DNA of 17,171 bases from UBA6624 sp964343345 [NCBI: uncultured bacterium] (GCA_964343345.1 CAYFJE010000017.1:1-17171), one strand, 5' to 3'; positions 1-7,791 are shown, counted from the stretch's first letter. Program-made: numbers and translations. Notes: a model not told the origin generated them from the letters alone.

Positions 1-276
1 GAAACAAGTTTTTTTGCAGGTATGAAAAATGAAAGTTTAAATTTTGGTGCTGGAATGTTTAGAGGCAATACAGCAGCAGAATTCTCTGCTGGTGAAAAAA
101 TAAAAGTCCAAAGCATAATCTGGTGGCCAGAAGATTTAGATTTTCATATAAAAGTCAAACTGGGAATACCAATTTCAGAAAAAACAAGCATGATTTTTGG
201 TTTTGAACAAATCAATGCCTCTTCAACAACAAATTCTGAAGAAAGCATATTTACTGGATTTCAGCATAATTTTTAA
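1..276 (+). CDS. 3' end of an unrecognised ORF, possible outer-membrane beta-barrel C-terminus
   Basis: The reading frame is open from the first base, so the gene is cut by the window edge and only its last 91 residues are seen; the ATG at 22 need not be the real start. I do not recognise the family. The segment alternates polar and hydrophobic residues (for example FHIKVKLGIPI and TSMIFGFEQI, as in beta strands) and ends in phenylalanine (FTGFQHNF), which is the usual last residue of proteins assembled by the BAM complex. This suggests the final strands of an outer-membrane beta-barrel. The stop codon lies 3 bp before yebC, so the two are probably co-transcribed. The barrel reading is inference from a short tail. 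Confidence 0.45.
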   Translation, partial: ETSFFAGMKNESLNFGAGMFRGNTAAEFSAGEKIKVQSIIWWPEDLDFHIKVKLGIPISEKTSMIFGFEQINASSTTNSEESIFTGFQHNF

Positions 277-279
277 ATT

Positions 280-1014
280 ATGGCTGGACATAGCAAATGG
301 GCAAACATACAACATAGAAAAGCTGCGGTAGATGCAAAAAGGGGAAAGGCCTTTGCGAAAGTCTCCAGAGAAATAATGGTTGCCGTTAAAGAGGGCGGTG
401 CAGATCCAAATTTTAATTTTTCTCTAAGATCTGCTATAGAAAGAGCAAAAGAATTAAATTTTCCCAAAGAAAAAATAAAATCATCAATAAAAGCTGCTCA
501 AAACTCTGATTCAAATTCTTTTGAAAAAATAGTTTACGAAGCTTATGCTCCTGGAGGGATTGGAATCCTTATAGAGATAATGACGGACAACAAAAATAGA
601 GCTGCAGCAGAAGTTCGTACAGTTCTGAATAAAAAAGGTGGGACTTTAGCAAGTTCAGGAGCAGTTTCTTATCTTTTTCAAAAATGCGGAATAGTAAAAA
701 TCTTTAAAGAAATAAAAGAAGAAGATGTCTTAGATATCCTCATAAATTCTGGAATTGAAGATTATATTGAAGTTGAAACATTTGAAAATGAAACAATTGT
801 TACTGTTCCTCTAAATCTTACCTCTCAAACAAATGAAGCCCTTGGAAAAGGATCGGATTCAAAAACAACAACAAGGATAGTTTTTCATCCAGATACATTA
901 ATTCCAAACAAAGAAAAACAGAATTCAATTATCGAGCTCCTCGAACAATTAGAAGATCTTGAGGATGTAAATTGTGTTTGGACAAATCTAGATATAGATG
1001 AGGGAGCACTTTAA
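280..1014 (+). CDS. yebC: YebC/PmpR/TACO1 family protein
   Basis: A 244-residue protein, full length for the family. The N-terminus MAGHSKWANIQHRKAAVDAK followed by RGKAFAK is the family hallmark, and the later GGIGILIEIMTDNKNRA and NKKGGTLASSGAVSYLF segments belong to the central and C-terminal domains. YebC proteins were long annotated as DNA-binding transcriptional regulators; more recent work on YebC/TACO1 points to a ribosome-associated role in relieving stalls at proline-rich sequences. It is cytoplasmic. The ATG at 280 lies 3 bp after the upstream ORF with no Shine-Dalgarno motif in front. In many bacteria ruvC, ruvA and ruvB follow; here a different resolvase, RusA, starts 4 bp downstream. 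Confidence 0.96.
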   Translation: MAGHSKWANIQHRKAAVDAKRGKAFAKVSREIMVAVKEGGADPNFNFSLRSAIERAKELNFPKEKIKSSIKAAQNSDSNSFEKIVYEAYAPGGIGILIEIMTDNKNRAAAEVRTVLNKKGGTLASSGAVSYLFQKCGIVKIFKEIKEEDVLDILINSGIEDYIEVETFENETIVTVPLNLTSQTNEALGKGSDSKTTTRIVFHPDTLIPNKEKQNSIIELLEQLEDLEDVNCVWTNLDIDEGAL

Positions 1015-1018
1015 GCCA

Positions 1019-1474
1019 ATGAAAATAAAATTCACCATACCAGGAAAACCTGTACCGCAGGGTAGGCCGAGATTTTACAGGAGAGGAAAATATGTTGCGG
1101 CTGTAGATCCAAAAAACAGTAGAGTTTACAAAAAAGACATTAGTTATATAGTAAGCATTGAAAAAGAAAAAATGGGACTTAAAGAAAAAGACCTACTCTT
1201 TGAAGATGGTCCAATACGACTAACAGTTCATGCCTTTTTCCCATGTCCAAAAAGCCAATGGAGAAAAACCAAACCAAGAGCTGAAAGACATCATGCAAAA
1301 AGGCCTGATGCTGACAATGTTGCAAAAGGCATTAAAGATGGCTTAAGCGGAGTCCTCTATCGTGATGATGGACAGATTTCAGAACTGATTGTAAAAAAGA
1401 GAATAGCGGCACAAGGTGAAGCTCCAAGAGTAGAAATAGAAGTTGAACTTCTTGATGAAGAAATCAAGAAATGA
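1019..1474 (+). CDS. rusA: RusA-family Holliday-junction resolvase (crossover junction endodeoxyribonuclease)
   Basis: A 151-residue protein that should cut four-way DNA junctions with Mg2+ during recombination and fork repair. The N-terminus, FTIPGKPVPQGRPRF at residues 5-19, is the typical RusA opening. The acidic catalytic cluster is intact: RPDADNVAKGIKDGL (Asp97, Asp99, Lys103) and YRDDGQI (Asp116, Asp117), matching the three essential aspartates and lysine known in E. coli RusA. I chose the ATG at 1019 because homology begins there; an in-frame ATG at 998 would add seven residues and overlap yebC. It starts 4 bp after yebC and overlaps the next gene by 4 bp. RusA is usually a prophage gene, but no phage genes are visible here, so it may be the housekeeping resolvase. 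Confidence 0.9.
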   Translation: MKIKFTIPGKPVPQGRPRFYRRGKYVAAVDPKNSRVYKKDISYIVSIEKEKMGLKEKDLLFEDGPIRLTVHAFFPCPKSQWRKTKPRAERHHAKRPDADNVAKGIKDGLSGVLYRDDGQISELIVKKRIAAQGEAPRVEIEVELLDEEIKK

Positions 1475-1695
1475 CTATTTCAAAAACAATTTTATTTTTT
1501 GGTTTTTTTGTAATAATTCTTTCGTTTATAACTTATCTTTTTGAAATTTCTGGATTACAAATTTTCAAACTACCGGGAGATATTTATATTAAAAACAAAA
1601 ACTGGACTTTCTACATGCCAATAACCTCAATGGTCCTGATTTCCTTCGTTTTAACCCTTTTATACAAACTTGGAATTGGAAACTTGATGAAATAA
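1471..1695 (+). CDS. DUF2905 family small membrane protein
   Basis: A 74-residue protein with two hydrophobic segments (about residues 5-27 and 49-70) separated by a short loop containing KLPGDIYIKNKNWTFYMPIT. The LPGD(I)...N..FY.PI pattern is characteristic of DUF2905, whose function is unknown. It is probably an inner-membrane hairpin. The ATG overlaps the rusA stop (ATGA, 4 bp), implying translational coupling. From memory, DUF2905 genes are often near ruvB in other bacteria, which fits the recombination-gene neighbourhood. The family call is from recognition of the motif, not a search. Confidence 0.8.
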   Translation: MTISKTILFFGFFVIILSFITYLFEISGLQIFKLPGDIYIKNKNWTFYMPITSMVLISFVLTLLYKLGIGNLMK

Positions 1696-1713
1696 TTTTA
1701 GAATTACAAAATA

Positions 1714-2466
1714 ATGATAGAAATAAAAGACGTATCAATGTCCTACGGCGACAACGATGTATTGAAAAATATATCCCTAGAAGTTAAGCCAAAAATGATT
1801 CACGGATACCTAGGTCCAAATGGTGCTGGTAAATCCACAACCATAAAATTACTTCTGGGTTTATTGAAACCTAATTCAGGAGAGATAAAGATCAACGGTA
1901 TAAACCCTTATGAAAAACCTATTGAGGCGAGAAGGTTGATTGGCTTTGTTCCTGAGGAATTAACAATATACGAGCATCTTACACCGCATGAATTTTTACA
2001 TGTAATTGGAGAAATTCATGCAATGTCAAGGCATGAAGTTCAAAAAAGAATTGATGACCTCTTGGATCTTTTTGAACTTGGACATGTTATGCATCAAAAA
2101 ATGTCATCATTTTCAAGAGGCATGAAACAAAAAATAATGATATCTTCATCAGTCTTACACAGTCCTGAAATACTGCTTTTAGATGAACCTTTGTCAGGAA
2201 TGGATGTAAATGCAGTGCTTGTTTTCAGAGACCTAATTAAAGATTTTTCAAACCAAGGAAAAACGATTGTTTATTCAAGTCATATAGTTGAAGTTGTTGA
2301 AAGAGTTTGTGACAAGGTAACGATACTTATAGATGGAGAAATAAAACACAACTTAGATAAAAAAGAAATTAGAAAAAGCCCCGGAAAACTTGAAAAACTC
2401 TTTAGAAAGGAGGCTCAAGAAAAAAGCTATTTTGACCTTTCTCAAGAAATAATTGAAAGACTTTGA
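1714..2466 (+). CDS. ABC transporter ATP-binding protein (ABC-2 type exporter)
   Basis: A 250-residue nucleotide-binding subunit that powers the membrane protein encoded directly downstream. Walker A is GPNGAGKST at residues 34-42; the Q-loop position reads GFVPEE, with Glu81 in place of Gln; the signature is SFSRGMKQK at 132-140, a common variant of LSGGQ in the CcmA-like branch; Walker B is ILLLDEP at 153-159 with catalytic Glu158; the switch histidine is His190 in SSH. The ATG at 1714 follows the DUF2905 gene by 18 bp without a Shine-Dalgarno motif. It overlaps the permease gene by 4 bp (TTGA). The cargo cannot be read from sequence. Confidence 0.93.
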   Translation: MIEIKDVSMSYGDNDVLKNISLEVKPKMIHGYLGPNGAGKSTTIKLLLGLLKPNSGEIKINGINPYEKPIEARRLIGFVPEELTIYEHLTPHEFLHVIGEIHAMSRHEVQKRIDDLLDLFELGHVMHQKMSSFSRGMKQKIMISSSVLHSPEILLLDEPLSGMDVNAVLVFRDLIKDFSNQGKTIVYSSHIVEVVERVCDKVTILIDGEIKHNLDKKEIRKSPGKLEKLFRKEAQEKSYFDLSQEIIERL

Positions 2467-4118
2467 AGAAAAGATCCGCTTTTAATGCTCTTCTAAGAAT
2501 GGAATTGATTTCATTCAGAAGAGGAATTTCTATAAAAATTGGTGGAACTTTAGAAAAAGTGCTTGAATCAAAAGCAACCGAATTTATTGGATTCTTAATA
2601 CCTTTAATAGGACTTGCTTCGATAGGGTATGTTTTCTCTGTACTTTGGCAGTACGGATCTTTATTAACTACAAACTTTGTGTCTCTTTGTCTTTTGTTTT
2701 TTGTACTTTTAGGATTTACCTCTCTGAATATGGGACACCTTATCCTTTCACACCAAAGCAACCTCCTTCTAAGAGCATTGCCTCTGTCGCCATCTGATTT
2801 TGCAAAAGCAAAACTTTTTGTTCTTTTTATCTTTGGAACAATTTGGTCAATATTTTTTAACCTTCCATCAACAATTTTTCTAAGAATTAAACCTTATCTA
2901 AATTCAGGCCTTAATTTTGAAGCATTTAATGGGGTAATAAGTTCGATAATTGGACTCATACTAGTTTCTGTATTCTTTACAGCATTTACTCAATCTTTCA
3001 CGATATTAATTTATTCCATACTGTGGAGAATAAAACCTTTAAGAGCTCATCTTTCTTGGGTAATAAGCCTAACAATGGTTTCTGTTCTTGGTTCATTTGT
3101 TGTTTGGTCTAGCACAGGACACACAAACTCTCTAGCGTTGCATTTAGACCTTTCTTCTAGCTCTCCAATATGGTACTTGCCTCCAGCCTGGTTCTCGATG
3201 ATGTTTGAACTTATGAATGGTGCTTATCTTACAGAATACTTAAAAGCAACAGCAATCGCAATAATTACTGCTTTTCTTTTTTCATTACCAACAATCAAAT
3301 CATTTGACTTCTTGCTAAGCAAACAGATAGCTAGAAGGAAGATAAAGAAATATGCTATTGCAAGACTTTGGCCAAAAATTTTTGGAAAAAGAGGTGCCGT
3401 TATTCATTTGCTTTTCAGACATCTTCAATGGGAGGAAAGACTGAAACAAAACATACCTCCACTTTATGTTTTATTGGCGATTCCTTTTTTGATAACCTGG
3501 TTTAGACCAGGAGAAATGTCTCATATCATAAGTCCAGAAAACCAAGTTACATGGGGGAGAAAGTTGATGATTGGGTTTTCTGCACTCATCCCAGCAATTG
3601 GAATACTTGGATCTACAAGCTTTGTACATCAATTCAGATATGCAAAACATGGAGATGGGGGGCTTAGGTTTCTCTCTTTGCCAATAGACCCCCTTTTCAT
3701 TCAGAGATGTACACTTTTTTTGACATGGCTTATCTATCTTGGCCCAATAACAATCCTTTATGGTCTTACTGTCCATTTGCTTTTCCATGGAGCGAACGAT
3801 CAGGTACTTTTTAAATACACAATATCAATGCTTGTTTCTTTTGTTCTTGACTGCTTGCTAGCTATAAAACTTGACACAATACTAAATCCAGCACTACCTC
3901 TTTCGAAAAAACTGGATTCTGCTGATAATTACCCTGCATGGATATCCATATTCTTACCTGCTGTAGGTTTAGGACTTCTTTCAGGATCAAGTTACAAACT
4001 CATGACAGCCGCTTCAAAATGGTGGATGCCATTAGGCATTGGTTTACCGGTCTTGAAATTTGTTATATTGATTCTTCTCAGTTCTATTGAAAGGAAACGA
4101 CTACTTAACTTAAGGTAG
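2463..4118 (+). CDS. ABC-2-like exporter membrane subunit, about 12 transmembrane segments
   Basis: A 551-residue polytopic membrane protein, partner of the preceding ATPase. Hydrophobic segments fall near residues 41-62, 70-90, 113-139, 158-187, 197-216, 260-277, 332-347, 368-388, 415-440, 452-468, 493-508 and 522-541. The protein looks like a duplicated unit: LLRALPLSPSDFAKAKLF (102-119) in the first half resembles LRFLSLPIDPLFIQRCTLF (401-419) in the second, each just before a long hydrophobic segment. The start is TTG at 2463, overlapping the ATPase stop by 4 bp; an ATG at 2499 (Met13) is an alternative. The 3' end overlaps the convergent xdhC gene by 14 bp. Substrate unknown. Confidence 0.85.
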   Translation: MKKRSAFNALLRMELISFRRGISIKIGGTLEKVLESKATEFIGFLIPLIGLASIGYVFSVLWQYGSLLTTNFVSLCLLFFVLLGFTSLNMGHLILSHQSNLLLRALPLSPSDFAKAKLFVLFIFGTIWSIFFNLPSTIFLRIKPYLNSGLNFEAFNGVISSIIGLILVSVFFTAFTQSFTILIYSILWRIKPLRAHLSWVISLTMVSVLGSFVVWSSTGHTNSLALHLDLSSSSPIWYLPPAWFSMMFELMNGAYLTEYLKATAIAIITAFLFSLPTIKSFDFLLSKQIARRKIKKYAIARLWPKIFGKRGAVIHLLFRHLQWEERLKQNIPPLYVLLAIPFLITWFRPGEMSHIISPENQVTWGRKLMIGFSALIPAIGILGSTSFVHQFRYAKHGDGGLRFLSLPIDPLFIQRCTLFLTWLIYLGPITILYGLTVHLLFHGANDQVLFKYTISMLVSFVLDCLLAIKLDTILNPALPLSKKLDSADNYPAWISIFLPAVGLGLLSGSSYKLMTAASKWWMPLGIGLPVLKFVILILLSSIERKRLLNLR

Positions 4119-4125
4119 ATTTTTT
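4101..4125 (+). terminator. Candidate intrinsic terminator inside the convergent gene overlap
   Basis: CTACTT (4101-4106) can pair with AGGTAG (4113-4118), including one G-T wobble, with a 6-nt loop. It is followed by A and six Ts (4119-4125). It sits across the stop codons of the permease (+) and xdhC (-). The stem is short and AT-rich, so it may be weak; it suits the + strand transcript better than the - strand one. Confidence 0.35.
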
Positions 4126-4893
4126 AACTTTTAAAATTTCACCCAAAACTGAAATTGCTATTTCTGAAGGGTTTTTCGCACCTATCTTTAATCCAATAGG
4201 AGCATATATCTTTTCTAAAGCGCTTCGCCTTAATCCTTCAGACTGAAGCTCATTCCACATTTTCTTAACCTTTGTTTTACTACCAAGCATTCCAAGATAA
4301 GCATAGTCTTTATAGATGTAATTTTTTATCAAAACCTTATCTGTAGCATGACACCTTGTCAAAACAACCAAAAAAGAATCTTTTTTTGGGGTTGGAATAT
4401 TTTTCATCCAATTTTCATCTGTATGGACAAGGTTTAAACTTTCATGTTTAGAAAATAGACTCTTTTCAATAAAGTTCTTTCTATCATCTATCAAAAAAAC
4501 ATTAAAAATATCAAGCTGTGCAGAAATGTTTGCGAGTTTGCTTCCAACATGACCTGCACCAAAAATAAATAAATTTGGAGGAGGTTTTAACACCTCTATC
4601 AAAACAACAGCTTCACCAGAGCAATACATCCCTAAATCCTTTATGTTCAGGTTGTATTTTTTTTGAATTATCGACCCTCCTGAAAGGATTAAATTAACAG
4701 AATCTTCAATAACCTCAGCCTCAAAAGGGCCTCCTCCAATCGTGAATTCAATTTTTTTATCTTTTTTAACTATCATTGAAGTCCCTGGGTCTTGTGGAGC
4801 ATGCCCATTAACTAAGATGAGTTTTGCAACAGCAAAAACCTCTCCTTTCTCTAAAAGAGAAACTATTCTTTTTCTAAATTTGAAATTATGCAT
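4105..4893 (-). CDS. xdhC: XdhC/CoxI family molybdenum-enzyme maturation factor
   Basis: A 262-residue protein. XdhC-type proteins bind molybdenum cofactor, assist its sulfuration and deliver it to xanthine-dehydrogenase-family enzymes in the cytoplasm. The N-terminal XdhC-CoxI domain shows GHAPQDPGTSM (30-40), FTIGGGPFEAE (50-60) and MYCSGEAV with Cys91. The C-terminal Rossmann domain shows FIFGAGHVGSKLA (109-121), LTRCHATD (178-185), YLGMLGSKTK (199-208) and APIGLKIGAKNPSEIAISVL (231-250). It is transcribed away from the hydroxylase subunit genes; the two start codons are 32 bp apart, so the promoters must overlap. Its ATG is preceded by AGGA only 3 nt upstream, too close to be a good ribosome binding site. 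Confidence 0.94.
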   Translation of the reverse strand: MHNFKFRKRIVSLLEKGEVFAVAKLILVNGHAPQDPGTSMIVKKDKKIEFTIGGGPFEAEVIEDSVNLILSGGSIIQKKYNLNIKDLGMYCSGEAVVLIEVLKPPPNLFIFGAGHVGSKLANISAQLDIFNVFLIDDRKNFIEKSLFSKHESLNLVHTDENWMKNIPTPKKDSFLVVLTRCHATDKVLIKNYIYKDYAYLGMLGSKTKVKKMWNELQSEGLRRSALEKIYAPIGLKIGAKNPSEIAISVLGEILKVKKSTLS

Positions 4894-4898
4894 ATTTC
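4882..4898. promoter_or_regulatory. Imperfect palindrome over the xdhC start codon, possible operator
   Basis: TATGCATA (4887-4894) is an 8-bp palindrome flanked by GAAA on the left and TTTC on the right, with one extra T on the left side. The dyad covers the xdhC start and lies at the edge of the 32-bp divergent gap. It could be a regulator site for the molybdenum hydroxylase locus. AT-rich palindromes of this size also arise by chance, and no regulator gene is nearby. Confidence 0.2.
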
Positions 4899-4925
4899 CT
4901 AATAATAGTAATAAAATTTAATCTT
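4894..4925. promoter_or_regulatory. 32-bp divergent promoter region xdhC / hydroxylase operon
   Basis: This region must drive both xdhC (-) and the hydroxylase operon (+). It holds TAATAATAGTAA (4900-4911), nearly identical to the box in the other divergent gap of this window (TAATAATACTAA, 13574-13585). On the - strand TATTAT lies 8 nt before the xdhC ATG; on the + strand TAAAAT (4912-4917) lies 8 nt before the ATG at 4926. Both fit TAnnnT -10 boxes of leaderless or nearly leaderless transcripts. There is no convincing -35 box. Confidence 0.4.
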
Positions 4926-5435
4926 ATGACATTAATTCCATTTCCAAACAGAAAATTAACTAAAAGAATTGTTCAATTAGACATAAATAACAATATTTAT
5001 GAAATAGCAATAAATCCAAATGCATTACTGCTTGATGTAATCAGATATAAATTAAACTTAACGGGAACCAAGAGAGGTTGCGATATGGGAACATGTGGAT
5101 GTTGCACTCTTCTTATAGATGATGAACCTGTCTTATCATGTTTAACATTAGCAATTCAAGCAATAGGGAAAAAAATAAAAACCATAGAATCTCTACAACA
5201 AAATTCAAACATGCATCCAATACAAGAATGCTTTCATTCAGAAGGGGGTAGTCAATGTGGTTTTTGTACTCCTGGTTTCATAATGACAAGTTTTGCTCTT
5301 CTCAAAAGAAACAAGAACCCAACAGAAGAAGAAATTAAACAAGAAATATCTGGAAATATGTGTAGATGTACGGGGTATATAAAAATTATTAAATCGATCA
5401 AAAAAGCTGCAGAAAAAATGAGGAATTCAAATTAA
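4926..5435 (+). CDS. Molybdenum hydroxylase small subunit, two [2Fe-2S] clusters (HcrC-like)
   Basis: A 169-residue electron-transfer subunit of a xanthine-oxidase-family enzyme. The N-terminal plant-type ferredoxin domain has Cys52, Cys57, Cys60 and Cys72 in RGCDMGTCGCCTLLIDDEP (spacing C-x4-C-x2-C-x11-C). The C-terminal helical domain has GGSQCGFCTPGFIM (Cys111, Cys114) and NMCRCTGY (Cys146, Cys148) for the second cluster. Both are intact. The length is typical. It passes electrons between the molybdenum site and the FAD subunit. It is first in a + strand run with the large and FAD subunits and a nucleotidyltransferase; the large subunit starts 13 bp later. The ATG has no Shine-Dalgarno motif. 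Confidence 0.93.
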   Translation: MTLIPFPNRKLTKRIVQLDINNNIYEIAINPNALLLDVIRYKLNLTGTKRGCDMGTCGCCTLLIDDEPVLSCLTLAIQAIGKKIKTIESLQQNSNMHPIQECFHSEGGSQCGFCTPGFIMTSFALLKRNKNPTEEEIKQEISGNMCRCTGYIKIIKSIKKAAEKMRNSN

Positions 5436-5448
5436 AAAAAATCATACT

Positions 5449-7791
5449 GTGGGAAAAAGAACCCCTCTCGTTGATGGTTCAGCAAAAGTCACAGGGGAAG
5501 CCGTATATGTTGATGATATCGTTTTACCTGGACAGGTAATGCTTGTTGGAAAAATTCTCAGAAGCCCTTTTGCTCATGCAAAAATCAAAAAAATTGATTA
5601 TTCAAAAGCAAAAAAAATAAAAGGGGTTTTTGCAATAGCAACTTCAAAAGATTCTAAAAACAGGTTTGGTGTTTTGCCAATAACAAAAGACGAAACGGCC
5701 TTCGCTATAGACAAAGTAACATTCATTGGAGATCAAGTTGCTGCAGTAGCAGCAATAGATGAAGAAACTGCTATGAATGCCATTGACCAAATAGATGTTG
5801 AATATGAAGAACTTCCTCCAATTTTAAAACCTGAAAAATCCTTAGAGCCTATAACTAACATTGATCAAAAAATACAACCCTGGTCCAAATACGAAGGAAA
5901 CATATTCAAAACAGTTAATCAAAACTTTGGAAATGTTGAAAAAGCATTAAAAGAATCTCAAGTAATCAAAAAAGGGAAATTTTCTTTTAATGGAGTAACT
6001 CATGCTTTTACTGAACCGATGGGTGTTGTAGCTAGTTATGCTTCAGATGGAAGACTAACTGTTTGGAGTGCTACACAAGTTCCCCATTACCTACACAGAG
6101 CACTTTCTGAAGTTATGGAAATGCCAATGCATAAGATAAAAGTGATAAGGCCTTATGTTGGTGGAGGTTTTGGAGGAAAAAGTGATCCTTTTCCTCATGA
6201 AATGGCAGCAGCAATACTTTCCAAGAAAACAGGCAAACCTGTAAAAATACTTTTTGACCGTGATGAAGTCTTTATAAGCAATCATGGTAGACATCCAACA
6301 AAAACAGAAATGCAAATTTCAGCAAACGAAAAAGGAGAGTTTACCTCCTTGGAGATTGATGCATTGATAGATGGAGGTGCTTGGGGAAGTTTTGGAGTAA
6401 TAACAACTTACTACAATGGTGTTTTAAGTCTTGGTCCATACAAAATAAACAACTTTAACTACACTGGAAAAAGAGTCTACACAAACAAACCTGCTTCAGG
6501 AGCGATGAGAGGTCATGGTGCTGTTAATTCTAGATTTGCAATAGAGACACTTATAGACGAAATCGCTGAAGATGCAGGAATAGACCCGTGCGACATAAGG
6601 CTAAAAAATGCTTACGAGCCAAACTCGATAACTGCAAACGGTTTTCGAATAACCTCTTGTGGCATTAAAGAATGTATAGAAAAGGTCAAAAAAGCTTCAG
6701 GATGGGAAAAAAAATTCGGAAAAATGCCATATGGAAAAGGAATTGGAGTAGGTTGCGGTTTTTATATATCAGGAAGTGCCCTTCCAATAAATTGGGAAAG
6801 AATGCCGCAGTCAACCGTTCATGTAAAAATTGATTTTGATGGAGGGGTTACAGTTCATTCTCTAGCTGCTGAAATAGGGCAGGGTTCCGACACAATGCTT
6901 GCGCAATGTGTAGGGGAGGTTTTGAAATGTGACATGTCAAGAATTCGAATTTACTCAAGAAACACTGATACTTCACCTATAGATTTAGGCTCATACTCCT
7001 CCAGGGTAACATTCATGGCTGGATTGGCCGCAAAAAGAGCAGCTCAAGATGTAAAAAATCAAATAATTAATGCTGCTTCAAAAATAATGGAAATTCCAAC
7101 TGAAGACCTCATGCTTGAAAATGACAGAATCTTTGATTTGAAAAAAACAAAATCAATATCGATAATCGAAGGAATAAGAGAAGCCCTTCATGATTCTGGA
7201 GCACTTCATGGAAAAGGCCACTATCAAGCTCCAAACTTAAATCCCGATTTACCAAGAGTAGACGAACTGAGAGGAAAAGAATCAACAAAAGGAGTTCCTA
7301 TGGGAGGGTCCCATAAAGGAGCTGCTGCAGGACTATCTCCCTCTTATTCGATGAGTGCTTATATTTGCGAATTGGAAGTAGATGTTGAAACAGGCTTAGT
7401 GAAAGTTGAAAAAGTTTGGGCAGCACATGATTGCGGAAAAGCCCTTAATCCACTTTCCGTTGAAGGACAGATTGAAGGTTGTATACATATGGGCTTAGGT
7501 CAAGCTTTAATGGAGTCTTTTGATTACAACAGAGGGACAGGAAGGATTGAAAACAGCAATCTTCTAGATTACAGGTGTATCCCTCCAACAATGATGCCAG
7601 ATGTTGATGTTTTTATAGTTGAGTCGGAAGATCCTGAAGGCCCATTTGGAGCAAAAGAAGCTGGAGAAGGCCCAATACTTCCAATACTTCCAGCAGTTGC
7701 GAATGCAATCCATGATGCTGTCGGAATCAGGTTGAGAAACCTGCCAATGACACCAGAAAAAATAATATCTGCTTTAGGAAAGAAAAAATGA
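5449..7791 (+). CDS. Molybdenum hydroxylase large subunit, 4-hydroxybenzoyl-CoA reductase type (HcrA-like)
   Basis: A 780-residue catalytic subunit that binds the molybdopterin cofactor. The N-terminal domain opens with GKRTPLVDGSAKVTGEAVYV. Cofactor-binding motifs include VGGGFGGKSDPFPHE (237-250), GAMRGHGAVNSRFAIE (351-366) and EIGQGSDT; the conserved glutamate expected at the Mo site is Glu740 in KEAGEGP. The AYxCSFR loop with the cysteine of aerobic CO dehydrogenase is absent, so it is not a form I CoxL. The associated FAD subunit carries the extra [4Fe-4S] loop of 4-hydroxybenzoyl-CoA reductase, which assigns the complex to that branch; the true substrate is unproven. The start is GTG at 5449, just before the conserved N-terminal motif. 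It overlaps the FAD subunit gene by 4 bp. Confidence 0.9.
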   Translation: MGKRTPLVDGSAKVTGEAVYVDDIVLPGQVMLVGKILRSPFAHAKIKKIDYSKAKKIKGVFAIATSKDSKNRFGVLPITKDETAFAIDKVTFIGDQVAAVAAIDEETAMNAIDQIDVEYEELPPILKPEKSLEPITNIDQKIQPWSKYEGNIFKTVNQNFGNVEKALKESQVIKKGKFSFNGVTHAFTEPMGVVASYASDGRLTVWSATQVPHYLHRALSEVMEMPMHKIKVIRPYVGGGFGGKSDPFPHEMAAAILSKKTGKPVKILFDRDEVFISNHGRHPTKTEMQISANEKGEFTSLEIDALIDGGAWGSFGVITTYYNGVLSLGPYKINNFNYTGKRVYTNKPASGAMRGHGAVNSRFAIETLIDEIAEDAGIDPCDIRLKNAYEPNSITANGFRITSCGIKECIEKVKKASGWEKKFGKMPYGKGIGVGCGFYISGSALPINWERMPQSTVHVKIDFDGGVTVHSLAAEIGQGSDTMLAQCVGEVLKCDMSRIRIYSRNTDTSPIDLGSYSSRVTFMAGLAAKRAAQDVKNQIINAASKIMEIPTEDLMLENDRIFDLKKTKSISIIEGIREALHDSGALHGKGHYQAPNLNPDLPRVDELRGKESTKGVPMGGSHKGAAAGLSPSYSMSAYICELEVDVETGLVKVEKVWAAHDCGKALNPLSVEGQIEGCIHMGLGQALMESFDYNRGTGRIENSNLLDYRCIPPTMMPDVDVFIVESEDPEGPFGAKEAGEGPILPILPAVANAIHDAVGIRLRNLPMTPEKIISALGKKK

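Noticed and set aside
998-1018. Upstream ATG for the rusA gene giving seven extra residues
   Set aside because: It overlaps yebC, and RusA homology begins exactly at the ATG at 1019.
2406-2413. AAAGGAGG as a Shine-Dalgarno site for the permease
   Set aside because: It is inside the ATPase gene about 50 nt before the TTG start, with no start codon at proper spacing.
3471-3788. Antisense ORF opposite the permease
   Set aside because: The composition is cysteine- and tryptophan-rich shadow coding with no motif; the + strand frame is clearly real.
5449-7791. Aerobic carbon monoxide dehydrogenase (CoxL) call for the large subunit
   Set aside because: The AYxCSFR active-site loop is absent; the region reads GAMRGHGAVNSRF, and the FAD subunit has the extra [4Fe-4S] loop.
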